DNA from: Candidatus Nitrosopumilus sp.
GTDB lineage: Archaea > Thermoproteota > Nitrososphaeria > Nitrososphaerales > Nitrosopumilaceae
Assembly: GCA_016784625.1 (NCBI GenBank)
Contig: JADHUF010000005.1
Coordinates: forward strand, 1 to 32,066
Direction of reading: 5' to 3'
DNA length: 32,066 bases
Shown: piece by piece, positions 8,636-17,375 of the stretch
Layout: every line of letters starts with the position of its first letter
How positions within the stretch are numbered: the stretch's first letter is position 1
Position numbers and translations under genes: made by a program
The notes under the pieces: generated by a model
The model's input: the letters and a program-made list of their open reading frames with translations, nothing else
Database searches by the model: none
Told to the model about the DNA's origin: nothing

Positions 8636-9721
8636 TCAGTCACTTGCTTTTTGAAATTCATCTAGAAGATTTTTTTGGTGTTTATTGAGTTTTTTAGGAA
8701 TGTTAATTACAATTCTAACATATTGATCTCCTTTACCTCTAGAATTGATGTGCGTAACTCCTTTTCCTTTTAATTTGATTATAGTATTTGGTTGACTACC
8801 TGAATCAACTTTAATTTTTTCTGTACCTTCTAAGGTTGGAACAATAATTTCACAACCTAATGTAGCATCAACCATTGAAACATCATGATCATAGAAAATA
8901 TCTTTTCCATCTCTATTGAATTTAGAATGAGGCTGTACTCTAACTCTGACAATTAAATCACCATTGATACCCCCAGCAACTTCATTTCCTTCTTCTGGAA
9001 CAGTATAATCACCTGAATCAATTCCAGGTGGAATTTCAAAAGTAACTTTTTTTGAACCTTTTTTCTTACCTTGACCTTTACAATCTGTGCAAGGAGTTTC
9101 AATAATAGAGCCATGACCTCTACAAGTAGAACATGATGCAGCTGTTACAAATGAAGCAAATCCCATGTTACGAGTTTGTCGTACTTGTCCTTGGCCATTA
9201 CATGTAGCACATGTCTTCTTGTTAGTTCCCGGTTTACAACCAGAACCATGACAAATATCACATTGAATTTGTTTTTGAAGATCAATTTCCATTTTTTTTC
9301 CATGAAGAACGTCCTCTAAAGTTACTGAAGTTTCAAAGAGAATATCAGAACCACGTTGCTGACTAGAACCAAATCCACCGCCTCCACGACCAAATATTGA
9401 TTCAAAAATAGAATCAAATCCACCGCCTCCACGACCAAATATATCACTAAAATCTCCACGGGCACCTTGAAAAATATCTTCGCTGCTGTATCTACCATCT
9501 ACACCTGCATGTCCATGTTGATCATAGAGTTGTCTTTTTTCAGAATCTGAAAGAACAGCATATGCCTCAGAAATTTCTTTGAAATGTTCTTGAGCATCTG
9601 AAGATTTATTACGATCTGGATGGAATTTTAATGCCAATTTTCTATACTGTTTTTTGAGTTCATCTATAGAAGATGATTTTGAAACTCCTAAAACTTCATA
9701 ATAATCCCGCTTTGAAGACAT
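8636..9721 (-). CDS. dnaJ: Chaperone protein DnaJ (Hsp40, type I)
   Basis: A 361-residue full type I DnaJ, the co-chaperone that delivers clients to DnaK and triggers its ATPase. The J-domain (1-70) has the HPD at 34-36. A Gly/Phe-rich region (about 75-125) follows, with two near-identical [11 protein letters not shown] / [10 protein letters not shown] units. Four zinc-binding repeats come next ([32 protein letters not shown]), then the C-terminal substrate-binding domains. It lies 49 nt after dnaK with its own TATA-like box, so it may also be transcribed separately. Confidence 0.97.
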   Translation of the reverse strand: MSSKRDYYEVLGVSKSSSIDELKKQYRKLALKFHPDRNKSSDAQEHFKEISEAYAVLSDSEKRQLYDQHGHAGVDGRYSSEDIFQGARGDFSDIFGRGGGGFDSIFESIFGRGGGGFGSSQQRGSDILFETSVTLEDVLHGKKMEIDLQKQIQCDICHGSGCKPGTNKKTCATCNGQGQVRQTRNMGFASFVTAASCSTCRGHGSIIETPCTDCKGQGKKKGSKKVTFEIPPGIDSGDYTVPEEGNEVAGGINGDLIVRVRVQPHSKFNRDGKDIFYDHDVSMVDATLGCEIIVPTLEGTEKIKVDSGSQPNTIIKLKGKGVTHINSRGKGDQYVRIVINIPKKLNKHQKNLLDEFQKASD

Positions 9722-9746
9722 GGATCATTCCTTAATCATAATTGTT

Positions 9747-9754
9747 GTATAAAT
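9747..9754 (-). promoter_or_regulatory. TATA box for dnaJ in the dnaK-dnaJ gap
   Basis: Minus-strand atttatac is a good archaeal TATA match, centred about 29 nt before the dnaJ ATG. It suggests an internal promoter within the chaperone operon. An aagga lies about 12 nt before the ATG. Confidence 0.5.
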
Positions 9755-9770
9755 GATTGAATTTGAAAAA

Positions 9771-11681
9771 TTAATTAGTTTTTGTTTCATCAGTTGAAGA
9801 GGATTCTGTTTTTTGATCATCTGCACCTTGTTGTCCTTCAGCACCTGCACCTTGTTGTCCTTCAGCACCTGCACCTTGTTGTCCTTCAGCACCTGCACCT
9901 TGTTGTCCTTCAGCACCTGGTGGAGGTGAAGCATTTTTGTAAAGTTCAGTTGTTACCTCATTAACTAAAGATTGTAATACTTCAAGTTTAGGTTTTAATT
10001 CATCAGGTTCTTTATCTAAGACTTCTCTAACTTCTTTTACAGCATCAGTAATTTTTATTCCCTGCTCTTGAGAAATTTTATCTTTAAGATCGTGGTTAAC
10101 TAATTTTTCTGTAGTGTAAATGTAACTTTCTGCTTCATTTTTAAGATCAATTTTTTCTTTCTTCTTTTTATCTTCATCAGAGAATTTTTCTGCATCTTCT
10201 TTTAATTTTTCAATTTCTTCTTTGGATAGTTTTGATGTAGATTCAATAGTAATTTTTGCTTCTTTTTGTGTTCCAAGATCTTTTGCTGTAACATTAATTA
10301 TTCCATTAGCATCAATGTCAAATTTTACTTCGATTTGAGGAACGCCTCTTGGAGCTGGTGGTAAATCAGTAAGATTAAAGCTCCCTAAGGAGACATTATC
10401 AGTTGCCATTGGTCGTTCACCTTGTACAACATGAATGGTTACAGCTGTCTGATTATCAGCTGCAGTTGTGAAGACTTTACTCTTTGAAGTTGGAATAGTA
10501 GTATTTCTTTCAATTAATGGTTCTCTAACTCCACCCAAAGTTTCAATTCCTAATGTAAGTGGAGTAACATCAAGTAATACTATATCACTAGCAACATCAC
10601 CAGCTATAATTCCTGCCTGTATTGCTGCTCCCATTGCTACTGCCTCCATAGGATCAACTCCAGATTCAGCCTCTTTACCAACAACTTCACTTACAAATTT
10701 TTTGACTAATGGAATTCTTGTTGGACCCCCAACCATGACGATTTTATTAATATCAGAATTAGTGAGTTTTGCATCTTCAAGTGCTTTTAGTATAGAAGGC
10801 TTACATCTTTCAATGATTGATCCAATTAATTCATCTAGCTTAGATCTAGTAAGTCTTAATTCAAGATTTTTAGCACCACTTGACGGATCTTGTGCAATAA
10901 ATGGTAAATTAATATCAGTTTCCATAACAGTTGATAATTCAATTTTTGCTTTTTCAGCAGCTTCTCTGATTCTTGTCATGGCAGTTGAGTCTTGAGTAAG
11001 ATCAATACCTTCTTTTTTCTTGAATTCATCAACAATGAAATCAATCAGAATTTTATCCATGTCAGTACCACCTAACTGAGTATCTCCAGATGTACTCATT
11101 ACTTCAAAGACACCTCCACCCATTTCCATTATAGTAACATCTAATGTACCTCCACCAAAATCAAATACAAGAATTTTCATATCTTCTTTTGTTTTATCTA
11201 ATCCAAATGCTAATGATGCTGCTGTTGGTTCATTGATAATTCTAACAACATCAAGACCGGCAATTGTTCCTGCATCTTTAGTTGCTTGACGTTGATTATC
11301 ATCAAAGTATGCTGGAACTGTAATTACTGCTTTCTCCACAGGTTCACCAACAAATGCTTCAGCATCTTTTTTGATCTTTTGTAGAATAAATGAAGAAATT
11401 TGTTGAGGTTTGTATTCTTTCCCTTGAATTTTAAAAGTGTAATCAGAACCCATTTTTCTTTTGGCAGCAACAATAGTATTATCAGGATTTGTTACTGATT
11501 GTCTTCGTGCAGGTTCACCAACTAGAAGTTCACCATCTTTAGAAAATGCCACAACTGATGGGAATGCTTTTCCACCTACAGTAGCTCCTTCTGCAGCAGG
11601 AATGATTGTTGGTTTTCCACCCATAACAACAGCAGCAGCAGAGTTACTTGTTCCTAAATCAATTCCAATAATTTTAGTCAT
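9771..11681 (-). CDS. dnaK: Chaperone protein DnaK (Hsp70)
   Basis: A 636-residue bacterial-type Hsp70 that uses ATP cycling to hold and refold unfolded proteins. [10 protein letters not shown] at 5-14 is the phosphate-1 loop, [11 protein letters not shown] the phosphate-2 segment, and the nucleotide-binding domain runs to about 360. A conserved linker with the [14 protein letters not shown] segment and the substrate-binding domain follow. The tail (589-620) is four identical GAEGQQGA units, encoded by perfect 24-bp DNA repeats, then an acidic/polar end. The start is ATG, 9 nt after the grpE stop. Hsp70 systems in archaea are generally considered acquired from bacteria. Confidence 0.97.
   Translation of the reverse strand: MTKIIGIDLGTSNSAAAVVMGGKPTIIPAAEGATVGGKAFPSVVAFSKDGELLVGEPARRQSVTNPDNTIVAAKRKMGSDYTFKIQGKEYKPQQISSFILQKIKKDAEAFVGEPVEKAVITVPAYFDDNQRQATKDAGTIAGLDVVRIINEPTAASLAFGLDKTKEDMKILVFDFGGGTLDVTIMEMGGGVFEVMSTSGDTQLGGTDMDKILIDFIVDEFKKKEGIDLTQDSTAMTRIREAAEKAKIELSTVMETDINLPFIAQDPSSGAKNLELRLTRSKLDELIGSIIERCKPSILKALEDAKLTNSDINKIVMVGGPTRIPLVKKFVSEVVGKEAESGVDPMEAVAMGAAIQAGIIAGDVASDIVLLDVTPLTLGIETLGGVREPLIERNTTIPTSKSKVFTTAADNQTAVTIHVVQGERPMATDNVSLGSFNLTDLPPAPRGVPQIEVKFDIDANGIINVTAKDLGTQKEAKITIESTSKLSKEEIEKLKEDAEKFSDEDKKKKEKIDLKNEAESYIYTTEKLVNHDLKDKISQEQGIKITDAVKEVREVLDKEPDELKPKLEVLQSLVNEVTTELYKNASPPPGAEGQQGAGAEGQQGAGAEGQQGAGAEGQQGADDQKTESSSTDETKTN
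9821..9916. repeat. Four perfect 24-bp tandem repeats inside dnaK
   Basis: The unit ctgcaccttgttgtccttca + gcac occurs at 9821-9844, 9845-9868, 9869-9892 and 9893-9916 with no mismatches. It encodes four GAEGQQGA units in the DnaK C-terminal tail. Identity even at third codon positions points to recent slippage or continued homogenisation. Confidence 0.95.
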
Positions 11682-11690
11682 ATTTTATCA

Positions 11691-12263
11691 TCATCCTTTT
11701 TTTGAAATTTCTACTAGCGTAGGTCTTACAACCCTCGCATGAGAAATATATCCTTTCCTGATCTCTTTTGTAATTGTGTTATCATCTAAATCAGAATCAG
11801 TAATAATAGATATTGCTTCATGAAGGTTTGGATCAAAAATTTCTCCTAGGGCATCAATTGGAATAACATGATATTTTTTCAATAATGAATCCATATTTTT
11901 TAAAATTGAGTCTAGCCCATCAGTATTAATTTTATTTTCAGAAAAAACTTCTTTGGCTCTAATAAAATCATCATATATCTTTAAAAAATCTAATACAAAT
12001 TCGTCAACTTTAGTATTAACACCATTTTCTATATCAGATTGTGTTTTTCTATTAAGATTTTGAAAGTCTGCTAAAACATGTTTAAGTTTTTCTTCATATT
12101 CTAATGCTTTTTGTTTTTCTAATTCTAATAATTTTGATAGTTCTGCAACACTTGTTTCTGTAGATGTTGAATCTTCAGAAGAGTCATCAAGTACAGGTTC
12201 ATTCTCAGATACTACTTCAACAGGGATTTCGTCAGAATTATTTTCAGTTGACAAATCAAACAA
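11691..12263 (-). CDS. grpE: Nucleotide exchange factor GrpE
   Basis: A GrpE homologue of up to 190 residues, which releases ADP from DnaK. An acidic, Ser/Thr/Glu-rich N-terminus (about 1-40) leads to a long coiled coil (about 40-110, LLELEKQKALEYEEKLKHVL region), then the beta-wing domain with LLKKYHVIPID and FDPNLHEAIS, typical of GrpE. The start is uncertain. The listed start is TTG at 12263; a second in-frame TTG at 12254 (giving MSTENN...) fits better with a TATA-like box at 12279-12287. No ATG is available near the N-terminus. It is the first gene of the chaperone operon. Confidence 0.94.
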   Translation of the reverse strand: MFDLSTENNSDEIPVEVVSENEPVLDDSSEDSTSTETSVAELSKLLELEKQKALEYEEKLKHVLADFQNLNRKTQSDIENGVNTKVDEFVLDFLKIYDDFIRAKEVFSENKINTDGLDSILKNMDSLLKKYHVIPIDALGEIFDPNLHEAISIITDSDLDDNTITKEIRKGYISHARVVRPTLVEISKKG

Positions 12264-12278
12264 AATAATAATTTAGGT

Positions 12279-12287
12279 AATTTAAAG
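12279..12287 (-). promoter_or_regulatory. TATA-like box for the grpE-dnaK-dnaJ operon
   Basis: Minus-strand ctttaaatt lies in the 26-nt gap between the upstream dehydrogenase-like gene and grpE. It is centred about 29 nt from the TTG at 12254 and 20 nt from the TTG at 12263, so it favours the shorter GrpE. Confidence 0.4.
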
Positions 12288-12289
12288 TG

Positions 12290-13429
12290 TTATTGAATAG
12301 TTTCACATAAAGGATTAGCTTTGACAACAATTAGATCAGAGCCTTGTTTGGTCTTTTTGATATGTTCAAAATCAGTTTTTGAACATGCTACAACAATTGT
12401 AGTTTTATCACTATGAAAAAGATCAAAATTTGGATCTTCGTAAGCTTCTACATCACCTATGTAATCACGTAATCTAAGGGTTAAATTTTGCAACATTTCA
12501 ATTTTATCTCCACGCATTGCATGTTGATCAAGAGTCCAGGATAATGCAATTTTTGTTCTACTAGCTTTAAGATCATTTTTCTTTAAGGTCATTCTTATTT
12601 CATCAATTAATCTCTTGATGTACCCATCAATTCCTTTTACACTTCCATTAATTAGATACATGAGACTATTTGCACCCTCAAAAGAGGAACCTAAAGATTT
12701 CACATCAAACAGTCCACTAACCATATTATCAAGGAATATTTCCTGAAAATCATCAGAGGATAAATCATTTTTAGTGATTTCATCTTGTGCGTATTTACAC
12801 ACCTCTAAAATACTGCATAAACTAGAAAATCTAGATAGAATTTTAATGGCATGAAAATGTTCAGATGATGAAATAGCAACAAATCTTTTCTCTTTTTTAC
12901 CTATAGTAAGTAAGTCAGATAATTTAGAATCTTCTTTTCCATTAAAAGAGCCAATAATATTTGGTTGTTGGGTTAGATCTTCTAGTGGATAATAAAAGTA
13001 TGAAATATGTTTTCCAGCCTCAAGTCCTGTTACATGTTCTAGTAATGAAATAACTTCATTGTTACCTCCAAATCCTGTTGGGAGGGTGAAAACAACTGAG
13101 CTGTTTTTCTTTAATGATTTCACTGCATCCTTAAATTTAGAATGAATTTCAGTTTTGGTATCTTGTCCTGTTTTTCTAATTCTTGGAGTAAAGAAAAGAT
13201 ACTGTGCTTTTGAAATAGATACATCAATGGGTTCCATTGCCAACAATGGTTCATCTTCTTTTAGAGAAGAAACATTTGGGTAAGTTTTAGCTATTTCTGC
13301 TGTAAGTGAAATTGCTGAAGGAGTTGATTCATCTATAATGTAAACATCAGCACCTTTGATTGCCATTTGAGATGCAATTGCATATCCTTCTGTACTAAGT
13401 CCATAAACAACAACTTTTACTCCCCCCAT
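12290..13429 (-). CDS. Degenerate UDP-sugar dehydrogenase-like protein
   Basis: A 379-residue protein with the outline of the UDP-glucose/GDP-mannose dehydrogenase family. It has an N-terminal Rossmann-like start (KVVVYGLSTEGYAIASQM), a middle helical region, and a C-terminal domain (about 295-370, KIALSWTLDQHAMRGDKIEM, then VEAYEDPNFD) resembling the family's UDP-binding domain. Key features are altered. The GxGxxG nucleotide motif reads GLSTEG, and I find no Cys-containing GGxCxPxD catalytic motif in the expected place. It is therefore probably not an active dehydrogenase of the usual type, and may be a binding or regulatory relative. It lies upstream of grpE on the same strand but is probably transcribed separately. 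Confidence 0.65.
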   Translation of the reverse strand: MGGVKVVVYGLSTEGYAIASQMAIKGADVYIIDESTPSAISLTAEIAKTYPNVSSLKEDEPLLAMEPIDVSISKAQYLFFTPRIRKTGQDTKTEIHSKFKDAVKSLKKNSSVVFTLPTGFGGNNEVISLLEHVTGLEAGKHISYFYYPLEDLTQQPNIIGSFNGKEDSKLSDLLTIGKKEKRFVAISSSEHFHAIKILSRFSSLCSILEVCKYAQDEITKNDLSSDDFQEIFLDNMVSGLFDVKSLGSSFEGANSLMYLINGSVKGIDGYIKRLIDEIRMTLKKNDLKASRTKIALSWTLDQHAMRGDKIEMLQNLTLRLRDYIGDVEAYEDPNFDLFHSDKTTIVVACSKTDFEHIKKTKQGSDLIVVKANPLCETIQ

Positions 13430-13493
13430 GACACTTACAGCTGTATATTGACTAAGAAAAACTTATTGAACTAACTGTAATCATAAAAATTAC

Positions 13494-14522
13494 TTGAAAA
13501 TATGGATAGATATTCTTACACCAAAACAATTATTGTTTTCTGAACAAATAATTAAAAAATTAGGGAAAAAACACGACTTTTTGTGTACTTCTAGAGAATA
13601 TAGAGAAGTTGTAAAACTAGCAAAAATACGTAATTTTGGCCTTGTTTTTGTAGGAAAACACGGAGGTGGTGATAAGAAAGCTAAACTTGAAGCCAGTATG
13701 GATAGAATGCAGAAGATTTATGGAAAAATTAAGGCATTTTCACCAGATATAACAATTAGTTTTTGTTCTCCAGAAGCAGCAAGAATTTCATTTGGTCTAG
13801 GAGTAAAACATGTAGCATTTTGTGATTCACCACATGCTGATGCAGTTATGCGATTAACATTACCTTTAATTCAAAAATTACTTGTTCCAAATGTTATCCC
13901 AAAAAATGAATTTTCCAGATATGGAATTGATAAGAAGGATATTATTTCATACAAAGCAATAGATGCAATTGTCACTATCAAAAGAAAAATAGATCAAAAA
14001 GCATCATTACCATTTAAAGATAATAAAAGAAAAAATATTTTGATTAGAGTAGAAGAAAGAGAGGCATCATATGCATCAAAATCAAGTAAAATAATTCCAA
14101 TTATTAAACAAATTGTAAAGGAGTATGATAAAGAAAATATTGTAATTTTAGGTAGATACACTAAGCAAATTCAAGATCTTCAAAAAAAGTTTGGTAAAAA
14201 AGCTAAAATTGTTAAAATGTCATTTGATGGAAAGCATCTGTTAAACAATACTGATATTTTTATTGGATCTGGTGGAACTATGACGGCAGAATCTGCATTA
14301 TTAGGAATTCCTACTATTTCCTACAATGCTGTTCCAAATATCATAGAGAGTTATCTAGTAAAAAAACATCTAGTAAAAAGAGAAACAAATCCAGTGAAAA
14401 TTTGTAATTATATCAAAAAAATTGTTACAACATCTAATAGAGAACATCAAAAAAGAGTAAAGAAAATTACAGTCAAGATGGAAGATCCTATTCAAAAATT
14501 AATTAATGTGCTAAAACAATAA
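13494..14522 (+). CDS. DUF354 family protein, glycosyltransferase-like
   Basis: A 342-residue member of DUF354 (COG1817), archaeal and bacterial proteins with a GT-B glycosyltransferase-like fold. MKIWIDILTPKQ at the N-terminus is the family opening. HVAFCDSPHADAVMRLTLPL and the C-terminal IFIGSGGTMTAESALLGIP (a UDP-GlcNAc 2-epimerase/GT-B-like nucleotide-sugar loop) are diagnostic. No membrane segment is seen. The start is TTG at 13494, required for the family N-terminus; an AT box (aacttattga, near 13465) is about 29 nt upstream. The sugar substrate is unknown. Nearby dehydrogenase-like genes hint at sugar-nucleotide metabolism. Confidence 0.82.
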   Translation: MKIWIDILTPKQLLFSEQIIKKLGKKHDFLCTSREYREVVKLAKIRNFGLVFVGKHGGGDKKAKLEASMDRMQKIYGKIKAFSPDITISFCSPEAARISFGLGVKHVAFCDSPHADAVMRLTLPLIQKLLVPNVIPKNEFSRYGIDKKDIISYKAIDAIVTIKRKIDQKASLPFKDNKRKNILIRVEEREASYASKSSKIIPIIKQIVKEYDKENIVILGRYTKQIQDLQKKFGKKAKIVKMSFDGKHLLNNTDIFIGSGGTMTAESALLGIPTISYNAVPNIIESYLVKKHLVKRETNPVKICNYIKKIVTTSNREHQKRVKKITVKMEDPIQKLINVLKQ

Positions 14523-14593
14523 TTTTAGATTATGCCATTAGGGACAAATTGAAATAAAAAGTTCATTAAGGGAAGTGGAGTGCTCGGTTTAGC

Positions 14594-14666
14594 AGCCCGG
14601 TAGTGTAGCGGTCAAGCATATGGGCCTTTGAAGCCCGTGACGCCAGTTCGAGTCTGGCCCGGGCTA
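14594..14666 (+). tRNA. tRNA-Gln (anticodon UUG)
   Basis: This 73-nt cloverleaf has acceptor AGCCCGG pairing with CCGGGCU and discriminator A73. The D-arm is weak (GUGU/GCAU). The anticodon stem UGGGC/GCCCG closes the loop CUUUGAA, giving anticodon UUG. The T-arm GCCAG-UUCGAGU-CUGGC is perfect. CCA is not encoded; a T-rich stretch (ctttattt) follows and may terminate it. The A1-U72 end pair is what archaeal tRNA-Gln charged through GatDE is expected to have. The AT box gaaataaaaa (14551-14560) would give a leader of about 12 nt. Confidence 0.97.
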
Positions 14667-14700
14667 CTTTATTTAAAAAATGAATAATATTGTTACATGA

Positions 14701-14709
14701 ATATAATAT
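14701..14709 (+). promoter_or_regulatory. TATA box for the short dehydrogenase-like gene
   Basis: The sequence atataatat is centred about 28 nt before the ATG at 14733, predicting a leaderless message. Confidence 0.5.
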
Positions 14710-14732
14710 GGATAGAATAATGAATTAGATAC

Positions 14733-15470
14733 ATGACAGATGTTATTTTGGGCATGGGTGAGGTAGGAAAAACTCTGTTTAACTTACTTACTGAAAGAAA
14801 GTTTGATTGTATTGGAATTGACATTGATGATTCAAAATGTAAAAATTATTCAGAGGACTCTACAATAGAAAATCCTGAATATCTTCATGTATGTTTTCCA
14901 GGTGAATTAACAGAATTTGTAGATATTACATTAAATTGGATCAATAAGATTGAAGGTTTGAAAGCAATTATAATTCATTCAACTGTTAAACCAGGAACCA
15001 CAAAACAAATCCAAGAAAAATTTAAAGTTCCAATTTTATTTTCACCAATACGTGGAGTACATAGTAGATTTTTAGAAGACATTAAAAAATATACTAAATT
15101 TTTTGCAACAGAAAATAAACAATTAGTTCCAGAAATAAAATTAGACTTAGAAAAAAGATTTCAAAAAGTAGAATGGATGTCAAATACTAAAACTGCAGAG
15201 TTTGCAAAAATATTAGTTGATACAACATATTATGGATGGTTAATTAATTATGCTCAAATTACAAAAATGATTTGTAAAAAAGAAGGTATTGATTTTGATG
15301 AAATGTGGAAATTTGCTGATGAAATTCATGGAAATTTAGGAAACAGACCAAAAATGTACCCAGGTGTTATTGAAGGACATTGTGTAATTCCAAATCTAAG
15401 TTTAATAGAAAATGAAAATATAGACATAATTAAAAAAATTAATGAAGCATATGAAAAATTCAAAAAATAG
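14733..15470 (+). CDS. Short UDP-sugar dehydrogenase-like protein lacking the C-terminal domain
   Basis: A 245-residue protein related to the N-terminal and central parts of UDP-glucose/UDP-N-acetylmannosamine dehydrogenases. ILGMGEVGKT near the N-terminus is a good NAD-binding GxGxxG. IHSTVKPGTTKQ matches the family HSTVxPGTT segment. YPGVIEGHCVIPN near residues 208-220 resembles the GGHCIPxDP loop with the catalytic Cys. The protein ends about 25 residues later, so the UDP-binding C-terminal domain of normal (about 430-aa) enzymes is absent. The start is ATG with a TATA box at the expected distance. It could be a distinct short dehydrogenase; substrate and activity are unknown. Confidence 0.72.
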   Translation: MTDVILGMGEVGKTLFNLLTERKFDCIGIDIDDSKCKNYSEDSTIENPEYLHVCFPGELTEFVDITLNWINKIEGLKAIIIHSTVKPGTTKQIQEKFKVPILFSPIRGVHSRFLEDIKKYTKFFATENKQLVPEIKLDLEKRFQKVEWMSNTKTAEFAKILVDTTYYGWLINYAQITKMICKKEGIDFDEMWKFADEIHGNLGNRPKMYPGVIEGHCVIPNLSLIENENIDIIKKINEAYEKFKK

Positions 15471-15479
15471 TTCTAATTT

Positions 15480-16241
15480 CTAAAAGTCTAGTCTTGTTAA
15501 TAATTTTGATGCAATAACAAAGAGAACAGATGCAATCCCTACAAGAATTATCATTTCATAAATTACAAATTCTGTGATGGTTCCAAAAATTCCTGCTCTA
15601 ATTACATCTACAAGATAAGTCAATGGATTTAGATAAAATGCGGTACGTAATGGCTCTGGAGCCCCATCAGCTGGATAAAATGCGGTACTAACAAAAGCAA
15701 AGAATAGAAAAACAGTATTAATAATTACATTAAATCCCTCACTTGAGCGTAATCTAGTAGAAATTATTGATGCTAGTGAGCCAAATAATACAGATCCAGT
15801 AATTGCACCAAAAATAATTATTGGAATTGTAATAAATGAAAATTCCACTGATTCAAAAAATACCGGATATCCAACTACGGCTATCAAAGATGCGCTTACT
15901 AATCCAATTATGCCTATAGTGCAGATATTGCTAAGAATATAATGACTTCTAGTAAATGGCCCTGACATGATTTGTTCAAACATGCCATGTCTTCTATCAT
16001 TCCAAATAAGAATACCAGAAATTAGTGTACTATTCATAATATTAAATCCAATCATACCTGATGCCAAAAATGCTGGATAGTCAAGATCTTTAGTACCAAA
16101 AGGAACGTCATTGATTAATGGTGCATACGCAAAACCTGCAACAAAAATATAGATTAAAGGAAAAATTACTTGCCAAATTAAAAACCCAGGATTAAGGGAA
16201 ATTGTTAGATTTCTATTAACTAATCTAATTATTGGATGCAT
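15480..16241 (-). CDS. ABC-2 type transporter permease
   Basis: A 253-residue integral membrane protein with about six hydrophobic segments, typical of ABC-2/DrrB export permeases: an N-terminal FLIWQVIFPLIYIFVAGF segment, then GMIGFNIMNSTLISGI, a central block, and the conserved FYLNPLTYLVDVIRAGIFG loop before the last membrane helix. Its start overlaps the ATPase gene upstream by 17 nt, so the two are translated together. Together they form an exporter of unknown cargo in the cytoplasmic membrane. Confidence 0.9.
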   Translation of the reverse strand: MHPIIRLVNRNLTISLNPGFLIWQVIFPLIYIFVAGFAYAPLINDVPFGTKDLDYPAFLASGMIGFNIMNSTLISGILIWNDRRHGMFEQIMSGPFTRSHYILSNICTIGIIGLVSASLIAVVGYPVFFESVEFSFITIPIIIFGAITGSVLFGSLASIISTRLRSSEGFNVIINTVFLFFAFVSTAFYPADGAPEPLRTAFYLNPLTYLVDVIRAGIFGTITEFVIYEMIILVGIASVLFVIASKLLTRLDF

Positions 16242-17163
16242 TTTCTTTCACCATATTCAAAAAGATTTCTTCTAGATTTGTTGGAACTGCAGATAGATCT
16301 TCAATGTCTATTGCGTTATCATTTAATATTTTCAATATTTGTAATAACACTAATTCTGATTGTTCTGAATGAATTATTATATTAGTTCCACTTTCAAAAT
16401 CAATTTTACAGTCTGGGATTCCAGATAAAAGAGAAGTAATTTCAGATTGTTTTTCTAATAAATGGATTTTTATAGTTTTTTCTTTTCCAAATCTATTCTT
16501 TAAAGCATCAGGAGAATCAATAGTGATTATTTTTCCCTTATCAATTATTGCTATTTCATCACAAAGATATTCAGCTTCAGTTAGAATGTGTGTTGTATAA
16601 AAAATTGTTAATCCTGTTTTTACTTTATTTTTTAAATAATCCAACAATTTTCTTCTAGCACTTGGATCTAAACCAGCAGTAGGTTCATCTAAAAACAACA
16701 ATTCCATATCATGCATAAATTCACGTGCAACTTGGACTCTTCTTCGTTGACCAATTGAAAGATCTTCATTTCTTTTTTTACGAATTTCAACTAGGTCAAA
16801 ATCTTTCAAAAGTTGCTCCATTCTAGTTTTACGTTCAGTTCTTGGAATATTCCACATCATTCCATATTTATCAAGAGATTTTTCTACAGATAAGGTAGGT
16901 TCATAGCTTGGTTGCTGTAAAACAACTCCTATTTTATGACGAACTTGAAGTGGATTTTCTACAGCATTTATGCCTAAAATTGAAAGAGAACCACTTGAAG
17001 GAGGAATAAGAGTAGTAAGAAGTTTGATTGTAGTTGATTTGCCAGCCCCATTAGGGCCTAAAAATCCAAAAACTTTACCTGTTTTTACTGATAATACAAG
17101 ATCATCTACAGCTTTTACTGAACCATATGATTTTGACAGATGGTTAACGTTAATGCATGACAT
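16225..17163 (-). CDS. ABC transporter ATP-binding protein (DrrA-like)
   Basis: A 312-residue ABC ATPase. Walker A GPNGAGKST lies at 36-44, Q-loop at VVLQQPSYEP, signature LSIGQRRRVQVAREF, Walker B LLFLDEPTAGLDPSARR, and the switch His in TTHILTEAEYLCDE. The ~80-residue extension after the ATPase core is typical of DrrA/CcmA-type exporters. It powers the ABC-2 permease encoded downstream with a 17-nt overlap. A TATA-like box (17186-17195, minus strand) is centred about 27 nt before the ATG. Confidence 0.93.
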   Translation of the reverse strand: MSCINVNHLSKSYGSVKAVDDLVLSVKTGKVFGFLGPNGAGKSTTIKLLTTLIPPSSGSLSILGINAVENPLQVRHKIGVVLQQPSYEPTLSVEKSLDKYGMMWNIPRTERKTRMEQLLKDFDLVEIRKKRNEDLSIGQRRRVQVAREFMHDMELLFLDEPTAGLDPSARRKLLDYLKNKVKTGLTIFYTTHILTEAEYLCDEIAIIDKGKIITIDSPDALKNRFGKEKTIKIHLLEKQSEITSLLSGIPDCKIDFESGTNIIIHSEQSELVLLQILKILNDNAIDIEDLSAVPTNLEEIFLNMVKENASNN

Positions 17164-17185
17164 AACACAACTGCGATCGTCCCAC

Positions 17186-17195
17186 TAATTTAGTT
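17186..17195 (-). promoter_or_regulatory. TATA-like box for the ABC exporter pair
   Basis: Minus-strand aactaaatta is centred about 27 nt before the ATG of the ATPase gene. The rest of the 212-bp divergent gap (17164-17375) holds no ORF that I can support. A second T/A box (ttttatta, 17343-17350) fits the rightward RPA gene. Confidence 0.4.
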
Positions 17196-17375
17196 AATTG
17201 AGTTAATTTAAGATAGATTTAGGAAGATTTGAATTAATGTAGTAAAATCATGTAGAAAACTATAGACTTGGAAATTTTGAGCTCAAAAGACATGATAAAG
17301 CGATCATTTTTTTGCAGAATGATTTTAACAGACTAATGAAATTTTTATTAATAGAACAAGTTTACCAACAATGAT

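Noticed and set aside
9821..9916. Short regular repeats as a possible CRISPR array
   Set aside because: The units are directly tandem with no spacers and lie within a coding tail.
9782..9964. Plus-strand ORF rich in a repeated HLVVLQ pattern across the dnaK tail
   Set aside because: It is the antisense reading of the 24-bp repeats inside dnaK; there is no promoter or start signal, and the DnaK frame is certain.
10468..10995. 175-residue plus-strand ORF antisense to dnaK
   Set aside because: It lies wholly inside dnaK, has low-complexity Ser/Ile/Leu composition typical of antisense reading, and has no supporting signals.
17245..17326. Inverted 8-mers aaaatcat / atgatttt in the 17164-17375 gap
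   Set aside because: Such short AT-rich inverted repeats, about 66 nt apart, are expected by chance at this base composition.
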